Source of the DNA: Rhizobium sp. PDO1-076
GTDB lineage: Bacteria > Pseudomonadota > Alphaproteobacteria > Rhizobiales > Rhizobiaceae
Length of the DNA stretch: 43,675 bases
Direction: 5' to 3'
NCBI RefSeq assembly: GCF_000247475.1
Contig: NZ_AHZC01000233.1
Span: forward strand, 1-43,675
Of this stretch, positions 19,406-29,098 are shown one piece after another (position 1 is the first letter of the stretch; every line of letters starts with the position of its first letter). Under the pieces are notes generated by a model, which did not search any database, was not told the origin of the DNA, and was given only the letters and a program-made list of their open reading frames with translations. The translations under genes and the position numbers were made by a program.

Positions 19406-20167
19406 CTATGGCAGCAGCGATCTCAGCCGCGCCTGAACCTCGCGCATTGCGTCAAGGCAATGACCGGCCAAGTCGGCGGCAGGCAGGACGGCAGACGGCG
19501 CGCCGACATTGATGGCGGCCACGACCCGACCGCGCGCGTCATGCAGGGGAACGCCGATCGAACACAGTCCGATCTCCAGTTCCTGATCGATCACCGCATA
19601 TCCTTGTACGCGCACTCGGCCGATCTCGGCCAGGAGTTCCGCAGGATCTGTCCGGGTAAATGGCGTATGGGCCTTGAGCCTGGACGTCGCCAGAATGGCT
19701 GCCACTTCCGCCTCACCTAGTGCGGCAAGCAGGACCCGCCCCATCGAAGCACTGTAGGCGGGCAGGCGCGAACCCGGCATGAGATTGATCGACATGACGC
19801 GCTTTTGTGAGGCGCGAGCAATATAGACGATTTCGTTCCCATCCAGTACCGACGCCGAAGCGCTGTGACCGAGCTTTTCCGACAACTGGTCGAGATAGGG
19901 TTGCAGCAGGGCGGGCATCGACGTGCCGGACAGATAGGCATTGCCCAGCCGCAGGATGCGTGGCGTCAGTTCGAAATATTTGCCGTCATAGCGCGCATAG
20001 CCAAGCTCTGACAGCGTCAGCAGGCAGCGTCGCGCCGTGGCGCGGTCGAGCCCGGCGATCTCCGCCGCCTCCGAAATGCTCAACCTTTGCCGCTCTGCAC
20101 TGAACGCCTCGATGACACTCAGGCCCTTGGCGAGCCCACCCATCAGGTCCCGCTCTCTGATCTGCAT
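19406..20167 (-). CDS. pcaR: IclR-family regulator PcaR of the beta-ketoadipate pathway
   Basis: IclR-family regulator, 253 residues. Winged helix-turn-helix at about 10-75 (LSISEAAEIAGLDRATARRCLLTL) and an effector-binding GAF-like domain (about 85-250; PGSRLPAYSASMGRVLLA). PcaR/PobR-type members respond to 3-oxoadipate or p-hydroxybenzoate. Divergence from pcaIJF identifies this one as PcaR. Start chosen at ATG 20167 after GAGGATGAG; an in-frame start at 20215 would place 16 residues inside the operator palindrome. The operator begins 11 bases upstream of the start, which implies autoregulation. Confidence 0.9.
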   Translation of the reverse strand: MQIRERDLMGGLAKGLSVIEAFSAERQRLSISEAAEIAGLDRATARRCLLTLSELGYARYDGKYFELTPRILRLGNAYLSGTSMPALLQPYLDQLSEKLGHSASASVLDGNEIVYIARASQKRVMSINLMPGSRLPAYSASMGRVLLAALGEAEVAAILATSRLKAHTPFTRTDPAELLAEIGRVRVQGYAVIDQELEIGLCSIGVPLHDARGRVVAAINVGAPSAVLPAADLAGHCLDAMREVQARLRSLLP

Positions 20168-20177
20168 CTCATCCTCA

Positions 20178-20216
20178 TTTGTGCGATATTCGTACAAATA
20201 TCGTATATCGCACAAA
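20178..20216. promoter_or_regulatory. Nested palindromic operator between pcaR and pcaI
   Basis: Perfect 12-bp inverted arms, TTTGTGCGATAT (20178-20189) and ATATCGCACAAA (20205-20216), separated by 15 bases. A second palindrome, GATATT/AATATC, is nested at 20185-20202. The minus-strand 15-mer GTACGAATATCGCAC closely resembles the Pseudomonas PcaR box GTTCGATAATCGCAC (from memory). A more diverged copy, TATCGTATATCGCAC, lies on the plus strand at 20199-20213. Likely PcaR site controlling both pcaR and pcaIJF. Confidence 0.78.
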
Positions 20217-20318
20217 ATTCTTGCTGTCGACCCTGTCCCGATCTATCTCTGAAGACAGAGGCAAGGTCTGCTCGGTGAATGACATGACGCTTGCCCTGCG
20301 AGAAACGGGAGACCCCGC

Positions 20319-21041
20319 ATGGACAAGACAATTGCGAGCACGGCAGACGCCATCGCAGACATCGGTGACGGCGCGACCGTCATGATTGGTGGATTTGGTG
20401 GCTCCGGCGCGCCGATCGAACTGATCCACGCCCTGATCGACAAGTTTCAGCAGACAGGGGGTCCGAAGAATCTGACGGTCATCAACAACAATGCCGGCAA
20501 CGGCCGCATCGGCATTGCTGCGATGATCGACGCCGGCATGGTCAGGAAGATGATCTGCTCCTTCCCGCGCTCGTCCGATCCCCGCGCGTTCACTGACCGC
20601 TATCTGGCCGGTGAAATCGAGCTTGAACTTGTGCCGCAAGGCACGCTTGCAGAGCGAATTCGCGCCGGCGGCGCCGGCATTCCGGCCTTCTACACGCCGA
20701 CAGCCTACGGAACCGAACTTGCCAATGGCAAGGTCATCGCCGAATTCGACGGCCGTCCCTACGTGCAGGAACGCTGGTTGAAGGCCGATTTCGCCATCGT
20801 CAAGGCGCAGGTCGGCGACACGCACGGCAACCTCACCTACAACAAGGCGGGCCGCAACTTCAATCCGCTGATGTGCATGGCAGCAGCCCGGACCATCGCG
20901 CAGGTGTCGCGCATCGTGGCGGCCGGCGAGATCGATCCCGAGCAGGTGATCACACCTGGCATCTTCGTCAACGGTGTTGTCGAGGTCGCCCATCCGCAGC
21001 AGGAAGAAGAGCTCATCCGGGCCGGAGTTGTATACGCATGA
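20319..21041 (+). CDS. pcaI: 3-oxoadipate CoA-transferase subunit A
   Basis: Alpha subunit of succinyl-CoA:3-oxoadipate CoA-transferase, 240 residues. The glycine-rich CoA-transferase family 1 motif is MIGGFGGSGAPIELIHAL near the N-terminus. With PcaJ it moves CoA from succinyl-CoA to 3-oxoadipate. ATG at 20319 follows GGGAGA. The stop overlaps the pcaJ start (ATGA). First gene of pcaIJF, about 100 bases after the PcaR operator. Confidence 0.95.
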   Translation: MDKTIASTADAIADIGDGATVMIGGFGGSGAPIELIHALIDKFQQTGGPKNLTVINNNAGNGRIGIAAMIDAGMVRKMICSFPRSSDPRAFTDRYLAGEIELELVPQGTLAERIRAGGAGIPAFYTPTAYGTELANGKVIAEFDGRPYVQERWLKADFAIVKAQVGDTHGNLTYNKAGRNFNPLMCMAAARTIAQVSRIVAAGEIDPEQVITPGIFVNGVVEVAHPQQEEELIRAGVVYA

Positions 21042-21742
21042 CCCTCGAAATACAGCCGATCGATACCCGCGAAGACATCAAGCTTTCCAACGCCCAGATC
21101 GCCTGGCGCGCCGCCCAGGACATCGAAGACGGCGCCTATGTGAACCTCGGCATCGGCTTTCCGGAAATGGTTGCTCGCTACCAGCCGCCCGGCCGCGAAG
21201 CGATCTTCCACACCGAAAACGGTATCCTCAACTTTGGTGAACCACCGGCCGAGGGCGAGGAAGACTGGGACCTGATCAATGCCGGCAAAAAGGCCGTCAC
21301 GCTGAAGCCCGGCGCCGCCTTTTTCCACCATGCCGACAGCTTTGCCATGGTTCGCGGCGGCCATCTGGATGTTGCTATCCTCGGTGCCTATCAGGTCGCC
21401 CAGAACGGCGATCTTGCCAATTGGCGTGTCGGATCCAAGGGCGTACCCGCCGTCGGCGGCGCCATGGATCTCGTGCACGGCGCCAAGCAGGTCTTCGTCA
21501 TCACCGAGCATGTCACCAAGGACGGCAAGCCGAAACTGGTCGCGGCCTGCACTTTCCCGCTGACCGGCGTCGCCTGCATCACCCGCATCTACACCAGCCA
21601 TGCCGTTATCGACATCAAGGAGGGCCATTTCGTCGTGCGCGAAAAGCTGGCCGCAATGACCCTGGAGGAACTGCAGGCGATGACCGGCGCGCCGTTGCAC
21701 ACCGATGGCCCCGTGGCCGACCTCGTCGTCCCGGCACTCTGA
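21038..21742 (+). CDS. pcaJ: 3-oxoadipate CoA-transferase subunit B
   Basis: Beta subunit of 3-oxoadipate CoA-transferase, 234 residues. Holds the catalytic glutamate in FHTENGILNFG, where the family usually has S/T-E-N-G and forms the glutamyl-CoA thioester. The glycine-rich NLGIGFPEMVA lies near the N-terminus. ATG 21038 overlaps the pcaI stop codon, so translation is coupled. An opening upstream to 20873 is pcaI in the wrong frame. Confidence 0.95.
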   Translation: MTLEIQPIDTREDIKLSNAQIAWRAAQDIEDGAYVNLGIGFPEMVARYQPPGREAIFHTENGILNFGEPPAEGEEDWDLINAGKKAVTLKPGAAFFHHADSFAMVRGGHLDVAILGAYQVAQNGDLANWRVGSKGVPAVGGAMDLVHGAKQVFVITEHVTKDGKPKLVAACTFPLTGVACITRIYTSHAVIDIKEGHFVVREKLAAMTLEELQAMTGAPLHTDGPVADLVVPAL

Positions 21743-21754
21743 AGGATCTGCGAA

Positions 21755-22960
<1,206 letters not shown>

Positions 22961-23009
22961 TGCCAGAACTCACGTCAGCACATCCGTGTTCACGGCTTGA
23001 GGCCCGCGT

Positions 23010-23636
23010 CTACGGATTGAGGAACGTCAGGATCAACTGGTGGACCGCACCGCCCGGCGACATCTCGACCCGGTCGTAGTCGCCGTGGCGCGCCACATGG
23101 GCATCCGAAATCGGCTTCAGTTGCGCCTGCAGTGCCTGGCGGACTTTCTGGCATTGCGGGTCATTTTCGGCGCGTAGCCCGACCGAAATCTGCTCGATCT
23201 GCCGCACGAGATCACGAATGAACTCGCCATGCAGCTTTTCATGCGTGACGATACCCTCGTAGAACCGATCCCATTTGGCCTTGGTTTCCGCTGGCAGTTT
23301 CTGGCTGGGCTTCGGCAGCGTGTAGGTAATGACCAGCTTTGGCTTGGCCGAAACAAGCACACAGGCCGTGCCCTGCGGCTGGTAGTCGCGCTGCCAGGTC
23401 AGCTTGAAATTTGTATGCGCGATCACCCGGCCGCCGCCAAGCTTGGGCCCTCGCTCGCCGATCGAGGTGTAGAGTTCCATCGGCGCGGTGCCGCTGATCT
23501 TGTAGCTCTCTATCTTTTCGGTCGCCACCCACTCGGCATGGGCCGCGTTGGTAGAGGTCAATACGGCAAAGGCAAGAACAAGGCTGGCTCTGGAAAGCTG
23601 GATCACGCGACATCCGATCGTTGGCAAGGCCCGCAT
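23010..23636 (-). CDS. DUF922 exported putative zinc protease
   Basis: A 208-residue protein with an N-terminal signal sequence (LSRASLVLAFAVLTSTNAAHA, cleavage before EWVATEK) and the HExxH-type motif THEKLHGEF (His132, Glu133, His136), typical of DUF922 predicted Zn-dependent proteases. Acts outside the cytoplasm; substrate unknown. Start uncertain: AAGGAGG lies 14 bases before ATG 23636, which is long, while a GTG at 23606 would begin right at the signal sequence. Not obviously linked to its neighbours. Confidence 0.8.
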   Translation of the reverse strand: MRALPTIGCRVIQLSRASLVLAFAVLTSTNAAHAEWVATEKIESYKISGTAPMELYTSIGERGPKLGGGRVIAHTNFKLTWQRDYQPQGTACVLVSAKPKLVITYTLPKPSQKLPAETKAKWDRFYEGIVTHEKLHGEFIRDLVRQIEQISVGLRAENDPQCQKVRQALQAQLKPISDAHVARHGDYDRVEMSPGGAVHQLILTFLNP

Positions 23637-23692
23637 GATTTAGTGCCATTCCTCCTTGAAGGGAAGCCGCTCCACTGGCACAGCACGCAGCC

Positions 23693-24409
23693 TTACCCCA
23701 AGATCGCTTTCATCTGCCGTACCGTATCGGCATCGGTCCGCCGCGCGTTGGCAGGCGAAAAGCCGAAATCGACAAGATCGGCATTCGGCTCCATCGGCTG
23801 GCTGCACGAGGCATGCAGCTCAAAAATGCCGGGAATGGCGAGGAAAGCCGCCGCATTGCCGGGGCGCACGCCGCCACCCGGCATGATCGAAATGCGCCCA
23901 CGTCCCGCCGCAGCGACACGCTGCAAGACCGGCAGGCCGGCCTCGGCATGCCTGGCGCCACCGGAGGTCAGAATCCGCGAAAAACCGAGGTCGATCGCCA
24001 TTTCCACAGCGGCATCAAAATCCGGGACCAGGTCGAAGGCGCGGTGCAGCGTGACGTCGAGTGTCGCCGCAGCTTTGATCAGCCGTTCCAGCACTGCCCG
24101 ATCCAGAGTTCCGTCCGAACGCGAAGCGCCAACGACGACACCCGCAAGCCCTGCCTCGCATGCGGCTTCGATATCGGCGATCATGATCGCGGCTTCATCG
24201 TCCGAATAGACAAAGCCGCCAATGCGCGGGCGAATGATGGCATTCACGGGGATCGGGCTCCTGGCAGCCAACTGCATGAAGCCACGTGTCGGCGTCAGGC
24301 CGCCCACGCCCAGTGCGGAACACAGCTCGATGCGATCCGCGCCGCCGGCAATTGCCGCCGCAAGGCCGTCGGCATCGTCGACGCATACTTCCAGGATCCT
24401 CGCCTGCAT
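23693..24409 (-). CDS. cutC: CutC-family TIM-barrel protein
   Basis: CutC family, 238 residues, TIM barrel. Conserved stretches: LEVCVDDADGLAAAIAGGADRIELC, GLTPTRGFM, IRPRIGGFVYSDDE, TLHRAFD, ILTSGGARHAEAG and IMPGGGVRPGN. The copper-homeostasis name comes from E. coli genetics that has been questioned; the barrel and conserved residues suit a sugar-processing or related enzyme. Here it is the last gene of an operon-like run with a GH20 hexosaminidase and an M81 peptidase, supporting a metabolic role. ATG 24409 follows AGGGAGG and lies 9 bases after the MFS gene. Confidence 0.88.
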   Translation of the reverse strand: MQARILEVCVDDADGLAAAIAGGADRIELCSALGVGGLTPTRGFMQLAARSPIPVNAIIRPRIGGFVYSDDEAAIMIADIEAACEAGLAGVVVGASRSDGTLDRAVLERLIKAAATLDVTLHRAFDLVPDFDAAVEMAIDLGFSRILTSGGARHAEAGLPVLQRVAAAGRGRISIMPGGGVRPGNAAAFLAIPGIFELHASCSQPMEPNADLVDFGFSPANARRTDADTVRQMKAILG

Positions 24410-24418
24410 AAGGCCTCC

Positions 24419-25630
24419 CTATCTGTCCGTCGCCGTTGCAAATGGTTTGTCGAGCAACCAGAGAAGGACAATCCCTGTCAGGCCCGCGACGGCCCCCAAT
24501 ATCGCCGTTCCCGCATAGTCGCTGACGGCGGTGCCGACGGCAAACAGCAAGGAGCTCAGTCCACCGCTGACAAAGATATTCACCGCGATCAGCGAACTGC
24601 CGAGACCGGCCCGGTCGGCAATCAGGTTCTGCAGATAGGTGATCGGAATGGCGATGATCCCGGCAGCCCCGAGGCCGCTCACCAATGTCAGGATATAGAC
24701 ATCGCGCGGCTGGTCGGCGAGGCCGAGGAAGATCAGGTAAGCACAGTAGACCACCGCCCCGGCCGACATGGCAACAACGGTGGACGTGCGCACTTCGACC
24801 CAGCCCCAGAACAGGATGAAGATGATCTCGAGAAACGCGACGATGCCGACGATCACGCCGACGTCGGCCGTCGTGCCACCCGCCTTGCCGGTGACGACGA
24901 GCGGAAGCACCGCGCCATTGACATGCAGCATGGACGAGATCAACGCGATCGCCAGCAGCCGTGACACGACAGAGCGCGAGCCGATCTGGCGGATTGACGC
25001 GAAGAAGGAATAATGCGGCCGGTTCTCCGCAACCGGCGGCGGCTCTTTCGGCATGCCGAAAAAGAACAGCGCCAGACAGATCAGGCAGGCAAGCGCAGCA
25101 AGAAGATAGGCCGGCAGCATGCTCGGGCCGCCGGCCAGCATAGCGCCGACAACGCCGGGAACGAGAACCCAGGAGAGCGACAGGACGGCGCGGATCGCCG
25201 AATTGACCGCAATCAGCTCCCGCACCGGCATGCCGGCCGAGACTGCCCGCACATTGGCAAAGATCAGCGAATTGACCGAATTGAAGATCGGGATGAACAC
25301 CAGTGCCGCAATGATGAAGACCAGCTGCGACGGCAGCAGATAAACGATGCCAAAGCCGACAACCCCGAAAGTCCCGGCAAACAGCATCGGCGAACGAAAA
25401 TGTCCAAGGCGGTCAGCGAGAATGCCGGCAATCACGCTGGCGCTGACATTGACGATGGCGGCAGCGAACATCAACGCCGAATAGACGACGTCCGACAGGC
25501 CCAGCTCACGAATGCCGACCAGCGACATATAGGGCGAGGTCGCTGCTCCCGAAAAACCGAAAAAGAAGATCGCAAGCGCACTCACCCGGATGGGTGGATG
25601 GCGATAGACAAGCGTCAGGGTCGACAGCAT
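24419..25630 (-). CDS. MFS transporter, SetA-like sugar exporter type
   Basis: Major facilitator superfamily protein, 403 residues with about twelve hydrophobic segments. N-terminal half segments begin SALAIFFFGFSGAATSPYMSL, and the loop ILADRLGHFRSP matches the MFS loop 2-3 motif. The resemblance is to sugar-efflux (Set) or drug-exporter members rather than to uptake permeases; direction cannot be decided from sequence. It lies between the M81 peptidase and cutC in the same orientation, 61 bases after the peptidase gene. It might export or import a product of amino-sugar breakdown. Confidence 0.82.
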   Translation of the reverse strand: MLSTLTLVYRHPPIRVSALAIFFFGFSGAATSPYMSLVGIRELGLSDVVYSALMFAAAIVNVSASVIAGILADRLGHFRSPMLFAGTFGVVGFGIVYLLPSQLVFIIAALVFIPIFNSVNSLIFANVRAVSAGMPVRELIAVNSAIRAVLSLSWVLVPGVVGAMLAGGPSMLPAYLLAALACLICLALFFFGMPKEPPPVAENRPHYSFFASIRQIGSRSVVSRLLAIALISSMLHVNGAVLPLVVTGKAGGTTADVGVIVGIVAFLEIIFILFWGWVEVRTSTVVAMSAGAVVYCAYLIFLGLADQPRDVYILTLVSGLGAAGIIAIPITYLQNLIADRAGLGSSLIAVNIFVSGGLSSLLFAVGTAVSDYAGTAILGAVAGLTGIVLLWLLDKPFATATDR

Positions 25631-25691
25631 CGGACAATACGTTCACATGGAGGGAGCGTGCCACCTCAGGCAGCACGCAAAAGATGCTTCG

Positions 25692-27137
25692 CTATGCGCC
25701 CGGGAACCGTGCGGACAGGCGAACCAGCGGTGTATACTCGAAATCCTTGACGAAGGGATAGGTCGGTTGCTGGCGACGTTTGCTCGGCAAAGCCTCGATA
25801 TCCTGGTTGATCACCCCGTCGGTGAGCGCCATCAGATTGGGATTGGCGATCGGACTCAGTTCAGGTGACAGATAGCCTGATTTCACCACCAGAAGCCTGA
25901 CGGTCTGCGGGTCGAGCCCGTGGCGGGTGAAGTCGGCAATGTTGTGATACGGCCGGCGTTTCGCCGCCAGAATAACTGTAATGCCACCGATCGTCACCAC
26001 TGCCTGACGCTCGGCCGGAACGCCGGTATCATCGAGCCGCAGCACCTTTGCCGTCGTTTCGACGAACGGACTGGCCGGGTCGAGGGAGCCGCCAATTTTC
26101 ACGCTGATCTCCGCCCCCTCGCCAGCCGCAAAGCAGGCCTCCACGGCCGGCCTGTCGGTAATACCGCCGACCAGAGCGCCGTCGAAATTGCGGGCAATCA
26201 GTGCCTTCAGAACATCGGCCCGATCGCCGACACCGCCACCGGTCGGGTTGTCGCCGGAATCGGCCAGGATGACCGGTCGGGTTTGCGCCTTTTCAGCAAT
26301 ATCCAGCATGTCCTCCAAGGGACCTGTGACGGGTCCGAACTGGAAATCGGAACGTGCGTCCCAATAGGACTGTGCGATCGCGGCCGCCGCTTTTTCCGCG
26401 GCGTCCTTGTTGTCGGCCGTCACAACGGCACAGGCGGTACCGCGAGGTTCGTCTGCCCAGACATAACCGACCATCAGATTGGCATCCCAAATGCCGGCAA
26501 TGTTGTCATGCTCCGGCAGCTTGAGATAAAGGCCCTTGGCCGGCTCGTCTTCCGTCGAAGTCCGCTCTCCGGGCAGAAGCACCGGCACGGGAGCCCAGGC
26601 GACCCCCGGCTTCTCGCCGGTCGTCAGCGCACGCGCCAGCATCGACCAGGCGCGCACCATGGTTTCGCGCACGTCGATATGCGGTGCCGTGCGATAACCG
26701 GCGAAGATGTCGAGCTGGTCGATGATCTTCTGCGTCACGTTGCCATGCAGATCATAGCTCGCGGCAACCGGCACATCAGGCCCGACCACGGCACGCGCAG
26801 CGGAAATCCAGTCGCCTTCCGCATCATCCATGCCTTCGACATTCATCGCGCCATGCATGGCGAGATAGACGCCGTCCACCGGCAGGGCATCCTTCAGAAG
26901 TTCGAGGAACTGCGCCTTGAAGCCTTCATATGTGGCGCGTGCGATCGGACCACCCGGAACGGCACGCGCATGCAGCAATGGGTGATGCTCGATATCCTCG
27001 GCGTCGAGGAAATTGAAATATTCGGCGCCCAGCAGTTCCTCACCACGCAATACGCGGAAATCTTCCGGCTGCATCAGGACCGGCGAAGATGTGCTGCACT
27101 CGGTGTGAATGCCACCAACGGCGATACGCAAAGTCAT
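25692..27137 (-). CDS. M81 family metallopeptidase (MlrC-like), copy 1
   Basis: MlrC-like protein of the M81/DUF1485 family, 481 residues. The putative zinc ligands appear in order: Glu13 (HTEC), His95 (AMHGAM), Asp129 and His131 (YDLHGN), His153 (APHID). This matches, as I recall, the E/H/D-x-H/H set of Sphingomonas MlrC, which cleaves linearised microcystin peptides containing D-amino acids. The C-terminal MlrC domain (about 295-470) holds LADSGDNPTGGGVGDRADVL. No signal peptide, so cytoplasmic. ATG 27137 follows GAGGAGA overlapping the GH20 stop region. The natural substrate of most M81 proteins is unknown. Confidence 0.9.
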   Translation of the reverse strand: MTLRIAVGGIHTECSTSSPVLMQPEDFRVLRGEELLGAEYFNFLDAEDIEHHPLLHARAVPGGPIARATYEGFKAQFLELLKDALPVDGVYLAMHGAMNVEGMDDAEGDWISAARAVVGPDVPVAASYDLHGNVTQKIIDQLDIFAGYRTAPHIDVRETMVRAWSMLARALTTGEKPGVAWAPVPVLLPGERTSTEDEPAKGLYLKLPEHDNIAGIWDANLMVGYVWADEPRGTACAVVTADNKDAAEKAAAAIAQSYWDARSDFQFGPVTGPLEDMLDIAEKAQTRPVILADSGDNPTGGGVGDRADVLKALIARNFDGALVGGITDRPAVEACFAAGEGAEISVKIGGSLDPASPFVETTAKVLRLDDTGVPAERQAVVTIGGITVILAAKRRPYHNIADFTRHGLDPQTVRLLVVKSGYLSPELSPIANPNLMALTDGVINQDIEALPSKRRQQPTYPFVKDFEYTPLVRLSARFPGA

Positions 27138-27149
27138 GTCGGTCTCTCC

Positions 27150-29072
27150 TCAGTAGCGCGGGCTGAGCGGGACGATGGCGGCAAAACGCAACCAGTCCTT
27201 CCGCTCCTTCGGCGTCCAGGCTGCCTCGGCGATGGCCGGCAGGCGCGGGAAGACGAGATGGTTGAAATAGTCGCGATTGAGAAAATGCTCCGACCAGATG
27301 CAGGCCTGCACGCCCCGCATGCGCGCCGCCAGTTCCGCCGGAAATTCCGCCACGGCTTCATAAGTATAGGTATGATGCGGCGGCACGGTGCCGGCCCAGC
27401 TAGCACCCGGCTCCTGCCACTGCGTCGCCTGCACCATGTCGAGATAATAGGCCTGGCCCGGCGTCATGACGACGTCATAGCCCTGCTTCGCCAGTTCCAG
27501 CCCGACTTCCGGCTTCTGCCAGGCCATCAGCAATGTGCCCTCCGGATCGACGCCGCCGCCATGACTGACTTCGTCCCAGCCGGCCAGATTTTTGCCGCGC
27601 TCGGCCAGCATCTGCTGGATGCGCTTCATGAAATAGCTCTGCAGGCCGAACGTGCCTTCGATGCCTTCGTCTTCCATCAGCTTTTTCGCCAGCGGCGATG
27701 CCATCCAGGTATTGGACGCCACCTCGTCGCCGCCGATATGGATCAGCACCGAGGGAAAGAGGTCGACCATCTCGTCGAACACCTTGCCGAGCACTTCGTA
27801 GGTATATTCGATCGCCGGGTTGAGCGCATTGTTGGGATAGCCTTGTACCGAACGATAGCTGTCTGGTGCTTCCTGTCCGTCGATCAGGTCCGGCAAAGCG
27901 ACAAGCGTTGCCGTGCTGTGACCGGGAATATCGATTTCCGGAATGACTTCGACATGCAGTGCCATCGCATGCGCGACGATATCCTTGACTTCGTCCTGGC
28001 TATAGAAGCCGCCGACCGGCTCCGCGCCATTGCCGAGTTGCGGCAGCAGCGGCTCGTCAGGACCGCGCAAAACGCCGAGCGTTGTCAGTTCCGGATAGGC
28101 CTTGATCTCAAGCCGCCAGGCTTCGTCGTCGCTCAGGTGCCAGTGGAAGATGTTCATCCGGAACCAGGCGAGAATGTCGATCAGCCGTTTGACGTCATGG
28201 GTCGGATAGAACTGGCGCGAGACATCGAGATGGCAACCGCGCCAGCCGTAGCGCGGCGCGTCTGAAATGCTACCTGAAACCGGGAAGCGGAAGAGATCCG
28301 GCTTGATGCGTGCGCCATGCAGCATCTGTACGAGAATGGTCAGGCCATATTGCAGCCCGGCGATATCGCCATAGGCAATGCTGATATCATTGGTCGAAAA
28401 CGTGACCTGATAGGCCGAAGCGCCGAGGCTTGCCTTTTCTTCAAAACGTAGCGCACGTCCCTCATGCACCGTAGCGAGCGCAAGCGGCGCATGTCCGACG
28501 GAAAACAGCCGGCAGAACAGCCTGAGCGCATTTTCGACCGTGCGCAATTCGGCAAGCGAAGCACCTTCGGCCGGATAAAGCGCAACAGGAAAACCATCAC
28601 CGGCGACGAGTATCGCCTCGGCCGGCCAGGGCAGCATGGCGAAGGGCTCGGTGACCCTGCCTTCCGGCAGGAGAGCCGGTGCCGGCTCGCTATGCTGGCC
28701 CTCCAGCATTAGGTCGGCCACGGCCACCGCCATGTGGCTTCCGTCTGCCAATGTCAGATAGGCCGATTTCGCCCCGTCCGTGCGATGCACTGCCGGCCGG
28801 TGCAGCCCGGCCACGGTAAACTGCCAGGACGCGCCGGGCTCGAGCACGAAACCCTGCGGCGGCGCGAATTGATGGAAGTTGGCATTGCGATTGACGAACA
28901 CAGCATTGCTGCAGGCCGCCTTGTCGATGACTCGGGTCAGGGACGTATAAGCGACCTTGAAGCCGCTGATGGCAGCGTCGGACAGGTTGACCAGCGTGAA
29001 GGTGAAACGACCGTTCTGGCCACCCTCAGTCGGGTGCCAAGCGTTTTCAAGACGGAAAAGGACTGGTGCCAT
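27150..29072 (-). CDS. GH20 beta-N-acetylhexosaminidase
   Basis: Glycoside hydrolase family 20, 640 residues. N-terminal beta-rich domain (about 1-130), GH20b domain (about 130-270), and a catalytic TIM barrel (about 272-610). The substrate-assisted Asp-Glu pair is in HIGGDE (449-450), and FHWHLSDDEAWRLEI is the barrel-start signature. It removes terminal beta-GlcNAc/GalNAc by an oxazoline mechanism. No signal peptide, so it presumably acts on imported di- or oligosaccharides. ATG 29072 lies 26 bases after the SDR gene. Sits in a run with an SDR, an M81 peptidase and an RpiR regulator. Confidence 0.93.
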   Translation of the reverse strand: MAPVLFRLENAWHPTEGGQNGRFTFTLVNLSDAAISGFKVAYTSLTRVIDKAACSNAVFVNRNANFHQFAPPQGFVLEPGASWQFTVAGLHRPAVHRTDGAKSAYLTLADGSHMAVAVADLMLEGQHSEPAPALLPEGRVTEPFAMLPWPAEAILVAGDGFPVALYPAEGASLAELRTVENALRLFCRLFSVGHAPLALATVHEGRALRFEEKASLGASAYQVTFSTNDISIAYGDIAGLQYGLTILVQMLHGARIKPDLFRFPVSGSISDAPRYGWRGCHLDVSRQFYPTHDVKRLIDILAWFRMNIFHWHLSDDEAWRLEIKAYPELTTLGVLRGPDEPLLPQLGNGAEPVGGFYSQDEVKDIVAHAMALHVEVIPEIDIPGHSTATLVALPDLIDGQEAPDSYRSVQGYPNNALNPAIEYTYEVLGKVFDEMVDLFPSVLIHIGGDEVASNTWMASPLAKKLMEDEGIEGTFGLQSYFMKRIQQMLAERGKNLAGWDEVSHGGGVDPEGTLLMAWQKPEVGLELAKQGYDVVMTPGQAYYLDMVQATQWQEPGASWAGTVPPHHTYTYEAVAEFPAELAARMRGVQACIWSEHFLNRDYFNHLVFPRLPAIAEAAWTPKERKDWLRFAAIVPLSPRY

Positions 29073-29098
29073 GATGGTTCCCCTGGCTTATCGTTGGA

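Noticed and set aside
23239..23649. Minus-strand frame starting right after AAGGAGG near 23649
   Set aside because: It is out of frame with the DUF922 protein and carries no signal or family features, although it does have the better-spaced ribosome site.
25920..28265. 781-codon plus-strand open frame
   Set aside because: Antisense to the M81 and GH20 genes, whose catalytic motifs are clear; no family features in the frame itself.
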